DNA of 64,000 nucleotides from an uncultured Chryseobacterium sp. (GTDB lineage Bacteria > Bacteroidota > Bacteroidia > Flavobacteriales > Weeksellaceae). Positions 1 to 9,300 of this stretch are shown here, in pieces. Both the position numbers and the translations under genes were made by a program. The notes below the pieces were generated by a model. That model did no database searches. It was not told the origin of the DNA and saw only the letters and a program-made list of their open reading frames with translations. Where the stretch lies: positions 1 to 64,000 of the forward strand of contig CAJYGB010000032.1 in assembly GCA_913774355.1 (NCBI GenBank). Direction: 5' to 3'. Every line of letters starts with the position of its first letter. Position 1 is the stretch's first letter.

Positions 1-73
1 GACCTCGACAGGATTCAAACCTGTAACCTTCTGAGCCGTAATCAGATGCGCTATTCAGTTGCGCCACGAGGCC
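1..73 (-). tRNA. tRNA-Arg (anticodon ACG), 3' end cut by window edge
   Basis: Read on the minus strand, the seven-base acceptor arms GGCCTCG and CGAGGTC pair with one G-U. The anticodon stem TCTGA/TCAGA encloses the loop TTACGGC, giving anticodon ACG (Arg, CGN codons). The T arm carries the usual GGTTTGAATCC core (TTTGAAT loop). The discriminator base and any encoded CCA lie beyond position 1, so the gene is complete except for its last bases. It points out of the window, away from the gene at 122. Confidence 0.95.
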
Positions 74-121
74 GTTGTTTAATGGTTTGCAAATATAGCA
101 CTTTTTTCTTTTCTTTGAAAG

Positions 122-1168
122 ATGAAATCAAGAATTTTAGTATTAACCGCGTTTTTAGCGCTAACGTCTTGTAAAAGAGAACAAAAAATTTTGTCTCCGG
201 AAACGGTTTCTGTTTCCAGTTTGTTACAGTATAGGGAAAATCAAGGAGAACTGCATATAAAATCGGGAAATTTCACCTACGATATTAAGAAAAATCAGGT
301 CCCGTTTAAAAAAATTATCCTGCTTAACGCGAGTATGGCAGGCTATATCGGTGAACTGCATGCGGAAGATCTCCTTATTGGTATTTCCAGCCCTGAATAC
401 ATTTATTCAGAAAGAATTCAGAGTCTGTTAAAACAGGGAAAAATACAGAATGTAGGCAGCGATCAGAAATACGATATTGAAAAGATCATTTCCCTGAAAC
501 CGGATGTTATTTTTACCAATCATATTGCCAGTTTCGACAATACCTACCAACTTCTGGAAAACAACGGAATCCGGGTGGTTTTCTTGGATGAATACATGGA
601 GCAGAAACCTCTCCAGAAAACAGCTTACCTTAAACTCTTCGGAAAACTTCTGGGAAAAGATAGAGAAGCAGAGAGAATGTATGAAAACGTAGAAAAAAAT
701 TATGCTGACTTAAAACAATTGGCTCTGAAAGCAAAGGAAAAACCGATGGTCCTGGCCAATGAAATGTACGGCGATGTCTGGTACCTGCCGGGCGGAAAAA
801 CATCGACTGCCAACTTTATTTCAGATGCGAATGCGGATTATATCTTAAAGAATAATACCGAAGAAAAGGCAGTAACCATGAGTTTTGAGGAGGTCTTTGC
901 CAAGTCGGGAACTGTGCAGTACTGGATCAACGCGGGAAACCATACTTCCAGAAAAGAAATGCTTAGCATGAATCCCTTTTACCGCAAGCTGAATGTCTTC
1001 AATAAAGGGAAAATTTACGTCATTACAGGCAAAGAGCGCGGGCAGGCCAATGACTTTTTTGAAAGCGGTGTGGTACGGTCCGATCTGGTCCTGAAAGACT
1101 ATATTAAGATTTTTCACCCGGAATTGCTGCCCGGCTATCAGCTTACTTATATGAAAGAGCTTAAATAA
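122..1168 (+). CDS. ABC-transporter substrate-binding lipoprotein (iron-siderophore/cobalamin type)
   Basis: 348 residues. The N-terminus is a lipoprotein signal with the cleavage cysteine in LTSC at about residue 17. The rest has the two-lobed helical-backbone binding-protein pattern: SLKPDVIFTNH, then GIRVVFLDEY, then a long helix ending near residue 210. This family (FecB/BtuF/TroA-like) captures iron complexes, haem or cobalamin for an inner-membrane ABC importer. No permease or ATPase gene is adjacent, so the substrate cannot be read from context. The start ATG is directly followed by the signal peptide. The mtgA gene follows about 40 bases downstream and may share the transcript. Confidence 0.8.
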   Translation: MKSRILVLTAFLALTSCKREQKILSPETVSVSSLLQYRENQGELHIKSGNFTYDIKKNQVPFKKIILLNASMAGYIGELHAEDLLIGISSPEYIYSERIQSLLKQGKIQNVGSDQKYDIEKIISLKPDVIFTNHIASFDNTYQLLENNGIRVVFLDEYMEQKPLQKTAYLKLFGKLLGKDREAERMYENVEKNYADLKQLALKAKEKPMVLANEMYGDVWYLPGGKTSTANFISDANADYILKNNTEEKAVTMSFEEVFAKSGTVQYWINAGNHTSRKEMLSMNPFYRKLNVFNKGKIYVITGKERGQANDFFESGVVRSDLVLKDYIKIFHPELLPGYQLTYMKELK

Positions 1169-1208
1169 TCAGACTATTTGCTTATTTTTGCTTCTCATTT
1201 TACAGAGT

Positions 1209-1853
1209 ATGTGGAAAAGAATTAAACAGATTATATTCATCATTCTTGTTCTTAACGTTGTATTCATCGTTTGGGGAAGGTTCTTCAATCCGCCGATCAC
1301 CATTACCCAGATTGGAGGGCTTTTTGAATACGGAAGATTGCAGCGCGATTATATTTCCTATGAGGAAATGGGAAGCAACGTGAAAAAAGCAGTAATCGCT
1401 TCGGAAGACCAGAAATTCTTCGTACATGACGGTTTCGACTACAAGGCGATTGAAAAAGCGATGAAGAACAATGAAAAGGGAAAAAGAATAAGGGGAGGAA
1501 GTACCATTTCCCAGCAGACGGCTAAAAATATTTTCCTGTGGCAGGGCAGAAGCTGGCTGAGAAAAGGACTGGAAGCGGTTTATACGTTTATTATAGAAAA
1601 AGTCTGGAGCAAGGACATCATCCTCGAAAGATACCTGAATTCTATTGAAATGGGGCAAGGAGTTTTCGGGATTGAAGCCGCTTCACAGTATTATTTTGGA
1701 AAGTCGTCCAAGAACCTTACGGCTTCTGAAGCAGCATGGATTGCCGCTGTGCTGCCCAATCCGAAAAAGTATGATCCCAAAAATCCCTCGCCTTATCTCA
1801 GGAAGAAGCATAATTGGATTATGCGGCAAATGAGGAATGTGAGTTTGAAATAG
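1209..1853 (+). CDS. mtgA: Monofunctional biosynthetic peptidoglycan transglycosylase
   Basis: The protein polymerises lipid II into glycan strands at the periplasmic face of the inner membrane. It has one N-terminal membrane anchor (about residues 5-22) and then a GT51 transglycosylase domain. Visible motifs are SEDQKFFVHDGFD, containing the catalytic Glu, then RGGSTISQQTAKN, the segment around RYLNSIEMGQGVFGIEAAS, and the AALPNP-like AAVLPNPKKYDP. No transpeptidase domain follows, so it is the monofunctional form of normal length (about 215 aa). The ATG at 1209 is preferred over the upstream in-frame alternative at 1188 because MWKRIK leads straight into the membrane anchor. A TAGTATCTTTG sequence overlaps its end and may serve the next gene. 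Confidence 0.93.
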   Translation: MWKRIKQIIFIILVLNVVFIVWGRFFNPPITITQIGGLFEYGRLQRDYISYEEMGSNVKKAVIASEDQKFFVHDGFDYKAIEKAMKNNEKGKRIRGGSTISQQTAKNIFLWQGRSWLRKGLEAVYTFIIEKVWSKDIILERYLNSIEMGQGVFGIEAASQYYFGKSSKNLTASEAAWIAAVLPNPKKYDPKNPSPYLRKKHNWIMRQMRNVSLK

Positions 1854-1861
1854 TATCTTTG
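1854..1861 (+). promoter_or_regulatory. Possible -7 box for the Gcr-family gene
   Basis: TATCTTTG matches the Bacteroidetes -7 consensus TAnnTTTG and lies only six bases before the ATG at 1867. That would give a leaderless or nearly leaderless transcript. No clear TTTG -33 element is found at the usual distance, so the call is weak. Confidence 0.25.
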
Positions 1862-1866
1862 TACCC

Positions 1867-3897
1867 ATGAAATTCTTCAACGCCGGTACAAATTTCGAAT
1901 CTGTTCTTAAAAAATATTTTTCTTTTGAGAATGATACCCTTGCTCTGGATCCGCTGGCGGAACTGCTGGAGGGTATAAAGAATACTGATTTTAAGAAAGT
2001 GCTCAGCTTTTTAAAGGATAATCCCGAAATTACGGAGCATTTTAAAAATTACCTGCATCATATCTTTGATGAGAAGCCGTTCAATCTTTCGCTGACGGAA
2101 GCCAACATCCTGTCTGAGAATGCCTTTATTCCTGAATTAAAAAAGAGAATTCTGAATAAAATCCTGCCTCCGGTCGTTAACGAAAATACAGTCTGGTACA
2201 TGATCGACAATGTGAGTGTAAGGCCCCGAAGCGACCTGAAATACTTTCAGAATCTTCCGGAAGAGGAAATCAGCGAGCTTTTCAGACTTCTCGGAATCGA
2301 TGATTTTATTACAAGACCGGGCGTGAAAAAGGAAATGTTGTTCTCCATGAACATCCTTTCGTGGCGTGTAACGGGAGCCGCAATGGAAGTGGAAGTGGTA
2401 CGGATGGCTCCGCAGTACAAAAATTTTGACAATCCGTTTCTTGCTTTACAGAATGAACTTGAAGGGCTTGCCGAAGAACTGGAACAAAATGCTGAGCTTC
2501 AGCTTCATTCAAAAGACAGCAGGTACAAGCAGATCAAAATTTATATCGAACAATGCCTGGAATTCGTTAATATCTCTTTTAAAAATTCCTCCAGATATGG
2601 GATTTCCGGGAAAATTAACCAGTCGCTCATCAAAATCCGCCAGCAGATCCAGAGGATTTACGAAATTGTACAATTGCTGGTGATCGATAAGGAAGAGGAT
2701 ATATTGATTAATTCCAAAAATCTGGTATTTAATGTTCTGAGATATAAATCCCATAAGAACAATATTTCGGATCTTATCAACGACAGCACCCGGCTGATTT
2801 CACATTTAATTACCAATCATACCGCGGAGACCGGAACACACTACATTACTTCAACCCGTAAAGAATACATGCGGATGTTCTATAAAGCCAGTGGTGGCGG
2901 AATTATCGTTGGCGCTTTATGTGTTCTCAAAATGCTGTACGGATATATTCCCGGAAGCGATTTTTCCCATGCTTTCCTGTACTCGATGAATTATGCGATG
3001 GGTTTCGTGATGATCTACCTGATGGGCTTTACCCTTGCTACAAAACAGCCTGCGATGACGGCTGCGACCATGACTAAAGTATTGTCGGAAGAAGGAAACA
3101 TCAAAAGCAACAGCACGGAATTCGCACATTTGGTCTCAAAGTTGTTCCGAAGCCAGTTTATTGCTTTTGTAGGCAACGTCCTCCTGTCTTTCCCGATTGC
3201 CCTGCTGATTATTTACGGGCTCGACGTATTTTTCTCACAGAATCTGGCAGTAGACCGGTCGGACAAACTATTGAAAGATCTTGATCCTTTTAAGTCGAAG
3301 GCGATACTTCATGCCTGCATTGCCGGGTTTTACCTTTTCATATCGGGAATCATATCCGGAAATATCGGGAACAACTCTGTGTTTTATCAGATCCCGGAAC
3401 GGATCTCAAAAAATCTTTCGATCAGGAGATTGTTCGGAAATAAATTTGCCAAAAACTTATCAAAATATTATGCTAAAAACTGGCCAGGCATTGTGTCGAA
3501 CTTCTGGTTCGGGGTATTTCTGGGAGCCACGGCTCCGGTCGGACTGTTTCTGGGGCTGGATCTCGACATCCGCCACATTACCTTTGCAGCAGGGAACTTT
3601 GCACTGGGACTGTACGGGAAAGATTTCTCTATCGGGTCCTATACGTTCTGCATATCACTGATTACGGTTTGTCTGATCGGGTTTTTTAATTTCCTGGTAA
3701 GCTTCAGCCTGTCGATGTTCCTGGCCTTCCGTTCGAGAAAAATGAATCTTGGACAAGTGAGTGAAATTTACAAAGGGATTTTCAGGTATTTTATTAAAAA
3801 TCCGCTGAAGTTTTTCCTTCCGCTGAGATCCGGACTGGATCAAAAAACGGACGAGCTGATGAGTAATACGGTTGCTACAAAATCTGAAGATCATTAA
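1867..3897 (+). CDS. Gcr-type 'site-specific recombinase' family membrane protein
   Basis: 676 residues. The first 320 residues are soluble and helical, with the stretch SWRVTGAAMEVEVVRMAP typical of the Gcr family as I remember it. The C-terminal half has about six hydrophobic segments (near residues 340-385, 435-460, 480-505, 555-580 and 605-640). The family is labelled site-specific recombinase from an old gonococcal report, but the sequence shows no serine- or tyrosine-recombinase catalytic motif and looks like an inner-membrane protein. I would not infer DNA recombination from it. It follows mtgA by 13 bases and is probably co-transcribed. Confidence 0.65.
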   Translation: MKFFNAGTNFESVLKKYFSFENDTLALDPLAELLEGIKNTDFKKVLSFLKDNPEITEHFKNYLHHIFDEKPFNLSLTEANILSENAFIPELKKRILNKILPPVVNENTVWYMIDNVSVRPRSDLKYFQNLPEEEISELFRLLGIDDFITRPGVKKEMLFSMNILSWRVTGAAMEVEVVRMAPQYKNFDNPFLALQNELEGLAEELEQNAELQLHSKDSRYKQIKIYIEQCLEFVNISFKNSSRYGISGKINQSLIKIRQQIQRIYEIVQLLVIDKEEDILINSKNLVFNVLRYKSHKNNISDLINDSTRLISHLITNHTAETGTHYITSTRKEYMRMFYKASGGGIIVGALCVLKMLYGYIPGSDFSHAFLYSMNYAMGFVMIYLMGFTLATKQPAMTAATMTKVLSEEGNIKSNSTEFAHLVSKLFRSQFIAFVGNVLLSFPIALLIIYGLDVFFSQNLAVDRSDKLLKDLDPFKSKAILHACIAGFYLFISGIISGNIGNNSVFYQIPERISKNLSIRRLFGNKFAKNLSKYYAKNWPGIVSNFWFGVFLGATAPVGLFLGLDLDIRHITFAAGNFALGLYGKDFSIGSYTFCISLITVCLIGFFNFLVSFSLSMFLAFRSRKMNLGQVSEIYKGIFRYFIKNPLKFFLPLRSGLDQKTDELMSNTVATKSEDH

Positions 3898-3901
3898 ACT
3901 T

Positions 3902-3930
3902 AAAAAAAAGAGCCACATTGCTGTAGCTCT
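3902..3930 (-). terminator. Rho-independent terminator of the GG-leader peptide gene
   Basis: On the minus strand, AGAGCTACA and TGTGGCTCT form a nine-pair stem (one G-U) around a GCAA loop, followed by a run of eight T. It lies 11 bases after the stop of the small peptide gene. It probably also insulates that gene from the rightward Gcr gene. Confidence 0.85.
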
Positions 3931-3940
3931 GATCTGTTAA

Positions 3941-4108
3941 TTATACACAATCCGGTAATAAAGGGCACTTTACTTTTGGCTCTGTCCAAACGGCACATTC
4001 ATCGGTTCCGCAATATTTTGCACAGCAAATTGATCCGGTAGCACCGCTTCCTTTAATTTCTTTCAGATTCTGTCTGGATAATTTCTTGGTAGAAAGTAAT
4101 TTTTTCAT
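3941..4108 (-). CDS. GG-leader small cysteine-rich peptide (bacteriocin-like)
   Basis: 55 codons on the minus strand, read as ATG to TAA. The N-terminal part is a lysine-rich leader ending in LSRQNLKEIKGSG, which resembles the double-glycine-type leaders of chryseobacterial bacteriocin-like peptides. The C-terminal part (about 34 residues) has six cysteines (ICCAKYCGTDEC, later KCP and DCV). It is likely exported and cleaved after the leader by a peptidase-containing ABC exporter, but none is encoded nearby. The leader ends in GSG rather than GG. The gene has its own strong terminator. Function (toxin, signal or metallophore precursor) is unknown. Confidence 0.75.
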   Translation of the reverse strand: MKKLLSTKKLSRQNLKEIKGSGATGSICCAKYCGTDECAVWTEPKVKCPLLPDCV

Positions 4109-4193
4109 GTTGATTTGATTTGTTTAGTTAACAGCTCAAATATAAAAATTTTCGCAATGTTTTGAATTAATTTTTAATGAATTCGTATTATTT

Positions 4194-4490
4194 CTATAGA
4201 ATCTGAAGATCATTAAAGTCGGCTGTTCCGAATTTATCCTGGAATTTCTTAAGAAAAAAGCTCTTACGCATCTGGAAATCGTGTTTAAGGAGAGGTGAGC
4301 TTATTTTGATGATGACACATTTCTTTTCGATGTTCACACTTTCGATTTCATTGAAGAGGGTGTCGTCAAGGTATTCCTCCAGGAAGTCTTTGATCTCAAA
4401 AGCTAAAAGCTTGTTTTCAAAGCCATATATTTTAGCAAAAGACCGTACCAGTTCCGAGGACTGGAATTCACGTTTTTTTTTCTTCTTCAT
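4194..4490 (-). CDS. DUF721 / DciA-like protein
   Basis: 98 residues, beginning with a lysine-rich stretch (MKKKKKREFQ), followed by a DUF721-type segment that ends in VNIEKKCVIIKISSPLLKHDF and MRKSFFLKKF. DUF721 proteins include DciA, the loader or regulator of the replicative helicase in many bacteria. Position two bases after recF is the usual flavobacterial arrangement and suggests a replication or repair link. The assignment to helicase loading is by family, not shown here. Confidence 0.75.
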   Translation of the reverse strand: MKKKKKREFQSSELVRSFAKIYGFENKLLAFEIKDFLEEYLDDTLFNEIESVNIEKKCVIIKISSPLLKHDFQMRKSFFLKKFQDKFGTADFNDLQIL

Positions 4491-4492
4491 GA

Positions 4493-5572
4493 CTAAATTT
4501 CAAAAATAATACTCTCTTCATTGATTTTTTTTACCACATTTTCCGTGCGTTCGCGGTGCGTATCCGTAATGAAAATCTGCCCGAAGCTTTCCTGATTTAC
4601 CAGTTCGATCAGCTGAGAAACGCGGCTGTCGTCCAATTTATCGAAAATGTCGTCCAGCAAAAGGATAGGTGTTTTTCTTGTCAGTTCTTTGATCAGGCTC
4701 ATCTGGGCAAGTTTCAGGGAAACCAAAAACGATTTCTGCTGGCCCTGTGAACCGATCTTCTTGATCAAAACAGCATCCATTTCAAAGAGCAGGTCGTCTT
4801 TGTGAATGCCTTTTGAAGTGTATGTCAGCATTCTGTCCCGTTCCAGACTTTCTTTTAGTAGTTTTTCTAAAGAATCTTCGAGAAGATGGGATTCATAGAT
4901 TACCGAAACGGTTTCTTTACCACCAGATATGATTTTATAAAAATTTTTAACGATTGGGTTTAGTTTTTCAACAAAATCCTTTCTTTTTCCGAAAATTTTG
5001 GTTCCGAAACGGATGATCGGCTCATCATATATTTCCAGTGAATCTCTGTCCCAGGTTCTGTTCTTGGCAAAATACTTCAGCAGGGCATTCCTCTGCTGGA
5101 TCGTCTTCTGATACTGGATCAGATTGAAAAGATATTCGGAATCGGTTTGTGAAATCATGGAGTCCAGAAACTTCCGCCTGCTTTCTCCCGCATCTGAAAT
5201 CAGGTTGGAATCATAAGGCGATATCATTACGCTGGGCAGGTAGCCGATGTGGTCGGCCATCCGGTCGTAGCTTTTATCGTTTTTTTTGATGATTTTCTTA
5301 CTTTCTTTTGGCTGCAGGATTTTAATGATGTCTTCGCTGTCCTCATTTCCGATTTCCGCTTCAATCGTAAAAAAATCCTCTTCGTTTTTGATGTTGTTCA
5401 GATCCGTATTTCCCAGAAAGCTTTTTCCCACCGAAAGATAATGGAGCGCATCCAGGATATTGGTTTTTCCTGCGCCGTTGTTTCCCACAAAACAGTTGAT
5501 CTGCGGAGAAAATTCAAATCTCTTTTCAGTATGGTTCTTAAAATTGTACAGGGAAAGTTTCTTAATAATCAT
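4493..5572 (-). CDS. recF: DNA replication and repair protein RecF
   Basis: 359 residues of an ABC-type ATPase. Walker A is GNNGAGKTNILDALHYLSVG near residue 30. The signature region is SQGQQKSFLVSLKLAQ. Walker B is ILLLDDIFDKLD, followed by QIFITDT with the usual D-loop and H-switch order. RecF acts in gap repair and in loading RecA through RecFOR on single-strand gaps. The gene is three bases downstream of the UbiA-like gene and two bases upstream of the DUF721 gene, so the three form a leftward operon. Confidence 0.96.
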   Translation of the reverse strand: MIIKKLSLYNFKNHTEKRFEFSPQINCFVGNNGAGKTNILDALHYLSVGKSFLGNTDLNNIKNEEDFFTIEAEIGNEDSEDIIKILQPKESKKIIKKNDKSYDRMADHIGYLPSVMISPYDSNLISDAGESRRKFLDSMISQTDSEYLFNLIQYQKTIQQRNALLKYFAKNRTWDRDSLEIYDEPIIRFGTKIFGKRKDFVEKLNPIVKNFYKIISGGKETVSVIYESHLLEDSLEKLLKESLERDRMLTYTSKGIHKDDLLFEMDAVLIKKIGSQGQQKSFLVSLKLAQMSLIKELTRKTPILLLDDIFDKLDDSRVSQLIELVNQESFGQIFITDTHRERTENVVKKINEESIIFEI

Positions 5573-5575
5573 TTG

Positions 5576-6331
5576 TCAAAAATACTTCATTATTACTGAA
5601 AATAAAAAAGGAAGTGCCGAACAGGTTTCCACCCCGAAAGAAAAATAAGAATCACTGCGTTTATTTTCAGAAAAATAAATCAGAATATAGGTAACGGTTC
5701 CCGAAAGAAAAAATGCTGTGGAATAAGGCAGGTCAAGATAGAAAACGGAAAGCAGGTTGCTGATGGAAACCAATCCATAAGCCAGGTATTTTGTGTTCTG
5801 AACCCCGATAAGGGTTGGAAATGTTTTTACCGTATCTATTTTCATATCCCGGATATCAAAAGGCAGTACCAAAGCAGTAATGTAAAAAAAGCTGATGAAA
5901 AAAATTGGGATGTCAAATTCCGGCAGGGTGAGCCAGCAGTTCATCAGTGCCCAGACGAGCCCTACATAAAATACTTTCAGCAAAGGGATTTTCCGGATAT
6001 AGGTGTCTAAAAAAAAACTGTTGTACAGCAAACCGAGGACGACAATAATAAACCATTTGATCAGCCGTATGCCATTATGGTTATGAATAATTAAAAAGGC
6101 ACAAACAATTCCGGCGATCACATTTAAAATTAAAATCTTAGAAAAATGCCTTGTCTTTTGGTATTTCGTGTAAAGATACCCACTGAAATACGTAATAAAA
6201 ATAAAGAATACTGTGGGATACCGGAATGTGTTTTGTTCCAGCATAAAGAATACTGAAAAAAGAGTTCCCGTTAAGGATACGTAAAGCTGACTATCGATAA
6301 CGGATTTTTTCAGTACTTTTAAGGAATTCAT
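5576..6331 (-). CDS. UbiA-like polytopic membrane protein
   Basis: 251 residues with seven or eight predicted membrane segments. Around residue 155 it has PFDIRDMKIDTVKTFPTLIG, close to the second Asp-rich motif of UbiA prenyltransferases (DxRDxxxD...KTLPxxxG). The first Asp-rich motif (NDxxDxxxD) that binds the prenyl diphosphate with magnesium is not visible where it should be. It may therefore be a divergent family member with altered or lost activity. It is the first gene of the recF transcription unit. Confidence 0.6.
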   Translation of the reverse strand: MNSLKVLKKSVIDSQLYVSLTGTLFSVFFMLEQNTFRYPTVFFIFITYFSGYLYTKYQKTRHFSKILILNVIAGIVCAFLIIHNHNGIRLIKWFIIVVLGLLYNSFFLDTYIRKIPLLKVFYVGLVWALMNCWLTLPEFDIPIFFISFFYITALVLPFDIRDMKIDTVKTFPTLIGVQNTKYLAYGLVSISNLLSVFYLDLPYSTAFFLSGTVTYILIYFSENKRSDSYFSFGVETCSALPFLFSVIMKYF

Positions 6332-6349
6332 TTATCAAAAATAACATAT

Positions 6350-9300
6350 ATGAAAAGATTTTCCAAGATTTTTCTGATTTTGCTCTTGCTGCTGAGCTAT
6401 TCAGGAGCTTTTGCCCAGAAATACTATGACGAACAATGGAAAAAAGTGGCAGAAAATGCTAAAAAAGGGACATTTAAATCGAATCTCCCGATCGTTTTAG
6501 ACATACAAAAACAGGCTATGAAAGATAATAACCTTGTACAGCTGATCCAGTCTTTAAAAGAAGAATTCAGCATTGTAAACCGAAGCTCTGATGACGAAGG
6601 GAACAATGCGGTAAGCCATCTTTTCGGAAAACTTCAGAATGTAGAAAAACAACTTGCTGGTGAAGAAAAAACCGTGTTCCAGGTACTGCTTAATAGTTTT
6701 TTCCTGGATTATTACCACGAACATTCTTGGGAAATCGATGGACGCACCAATATAAATTCCAAGGATATTTCGCAGATCGAGATCTGGAGCAAACTTGATT
6801 TTAAAAATTACCTGTATAAGAGTTATGCAAATCTGAATGTGCAGAAATCTGCAATGAAGAAAATTCCTTTGAAGAAATACGAAAGGATATTTTCTTACAA
6901 AGAATACATTTCTTATTTTCCGACCTTGCTGGATTGGTATCTGATCAAACAAACGGATTTTATTTCCGACTCCGATTTTTTTACTAAAAACGAACTGGAA
7001 GCCAACCGTACCAGGATTAATGCTGATTTTGATGAATTGATTGCTCAGAATACAGGGAATTCTAAGTTGTATTTTATGCATCGTAAATTGCAGGCCAATT
7101 GTGATTTTAACCGATGCAAAGATAAGCTGGCTCAGCTCCAGGATCTTTTAAAATCGGATATTGAAGGAGACTATAAAGTGGTGGTCATCAATAATATTGT
7201 TGAGGAACTTATCAATGATAAAAAAGAAAAAGAGGCGCTTGTTTATATCAGCAAAGCAAAAGCCGAATATCCTAAATCGCCCTTTATAGATGCTATAAAA
7301 GGTCAGGAAAAACAGATTCTCAATCCTGTCCTGAATATAAAATATGAAAAACAGACACAGAGTACCAAACCGATTCATTTTGTGGCAGAATACAAAAATG
7401 TATCAGGTTTTTCCATTAATATCTACGAAGTAAAAAACGACTTAACGGCATTTTTACAGTACACCCGCAATCCTTACGACAATGCATTTAAGAAAATAAA
7501 AAAAACGCTGATTAGAAAAGAAGTATATACATTAAATGATCCGAAAGATTTCAGGAATCACAAAACTGCCTTGGAAATAAAGCCTCTTCCTTCAGGAATA
7601 TATGTGGCTGAATATTCTGTTGACGGCATTAAAGATGATGATACGGACAATCCGAGAGATTTGTATTTCCTGGTTTCGGATAACAGGATTATTTACCATA
7701 CGAAGTCAGAAAGAGGACAACTTCTCGGTGAATCGAAGCTTGTAAACAGTGAAAACGGCAAACCTGTCATGAGTAAAAGCTTGGCTTTCTATGAATTCGT
7801 AAATAATAAAGCACTCATAAAATCTGATGGGAAAACCGATGAAAAAGGACTCTTCGGTCTTCCTGCTACAAATAATAAAGAATATTACAGGACTTTTCTT
7901 ATCCGACTGCCTGAAACCAACGATTTCCAGATCATGGAAGTGTATGGCGAAAGAATTTCAGGTGGAATTACCGATAGCAAGGATAAAAAACAGAGCAGAT
8001 CTCAGATCTTTACAGACCGTGCCATTTATAGACCAGGTCAGACCGTTTATTTTAAAGTCATCAATATTCAACGAGATAAGGAAGTAGAGGCTGTCGTTCC
8101 GGCTCTTACCCAAAAAATTACCCTTACCGATGCCAATGGGCAGGAAGTATCTGCTCAGAATTTTACGACGAATGACTTTGGTTCGTACCACGGAAGCTTT
8201 GTTCTCCCGAAAGGTGGGCTGAACGGAAATTTTTTCCTGCGCACGGATACGAATGATGGTTATAAGAACATTCGGGTTGAAGAATATAAAAGGCCGAAGT
8301 TTGAAGTGGTTTTTGATCCGGTGAAGGATGAATACAGATATGGCCAGACCATTCAATTGAAAGGAAAGGCAATGATGTTCTCCGGAGTCGCACTGACTAA
8401 CGCTACGTTACATTACGAAATAAAAAAGCAAAATATCCGCTGGAAATATTTCGGCTGGTATCCGCCGGGTGATTATGGTAACGAAAATTCGATTCTTGGA
8501 GAAGTGAAGACCGATGAGAAAGGAGGATTTGTAATTATGCTGGATCTTAAAAAAGATGAAAAGCTGGAAGGAATCCAGATCGATAATTACCGTATCAAAG
8601 CTTCAGTGACAGATATCAACGGAGAAACACAAACCGCTGATACGGAACTGAAAGTGTCTTCGGTCTCCCATTATATTCAGGCAGAAGAAATTAAAAACGT
8701 CTTTTCCGGAGAACCTGTGAAAGTAAAAGTTGAAACCAAAAATTACAATGAACAGAATCTTAAAAAATCCTACAAAGTGAAGCTTTCAAAACTTGAAGTA
8801 CCCGACAGGATTTTCAGGGATAATTTTAAATCAGAAGTTCAGGACCTGCCTGAGTTTTCAAAAGCAGAATTCATCAGCAGATTTCCTCATGATCTTTACG
8901 ACAAAACTGAGGAACCCGCAAATTTTAAAGTTTCATCAGTAATTCTGAACGATGCCGTACGTCAGGAAGAAGCCCTCGATCTTGGCAAACTAGAAGCCGG
9001 AACCTATAAATTGGAATTGTATAACATTGAAGGCCGTGACACCATAAAAGCAGCTCAGAATTTCAGCGTATGGAATAAAAATTTCTTGCCGGATTCCCAG
9101 AAAACATTTCTGACGGTTGTGCAGCCTGAAAAAAAATTTGTAAGGGGAGAAAAGGCCGTATTCCATATTTATTCTTCAATACCTGATGCCCTGCTGAATG
9201 TTTTTATTCAGGACGGTTCGGGAAAAACTATTTCTGAAGTTCATCATTTTAAAAATGGAATTCTTGAATATGTAACCGCTGTTCCCAAAGATAAAAATGT

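Noticed and set aside
1200..1658. Minus-strand open frame of about 152 codons over mtgA
   Set aside because: Antisense to a clear GT51 enzyme and without recognisable motifs.
1867..3897. Gcr-family gene as an active recombinase of a mobile element
   Set aside because: No serine or tyrosine recombinase residues, several membrane helices, and no element ends nearby.
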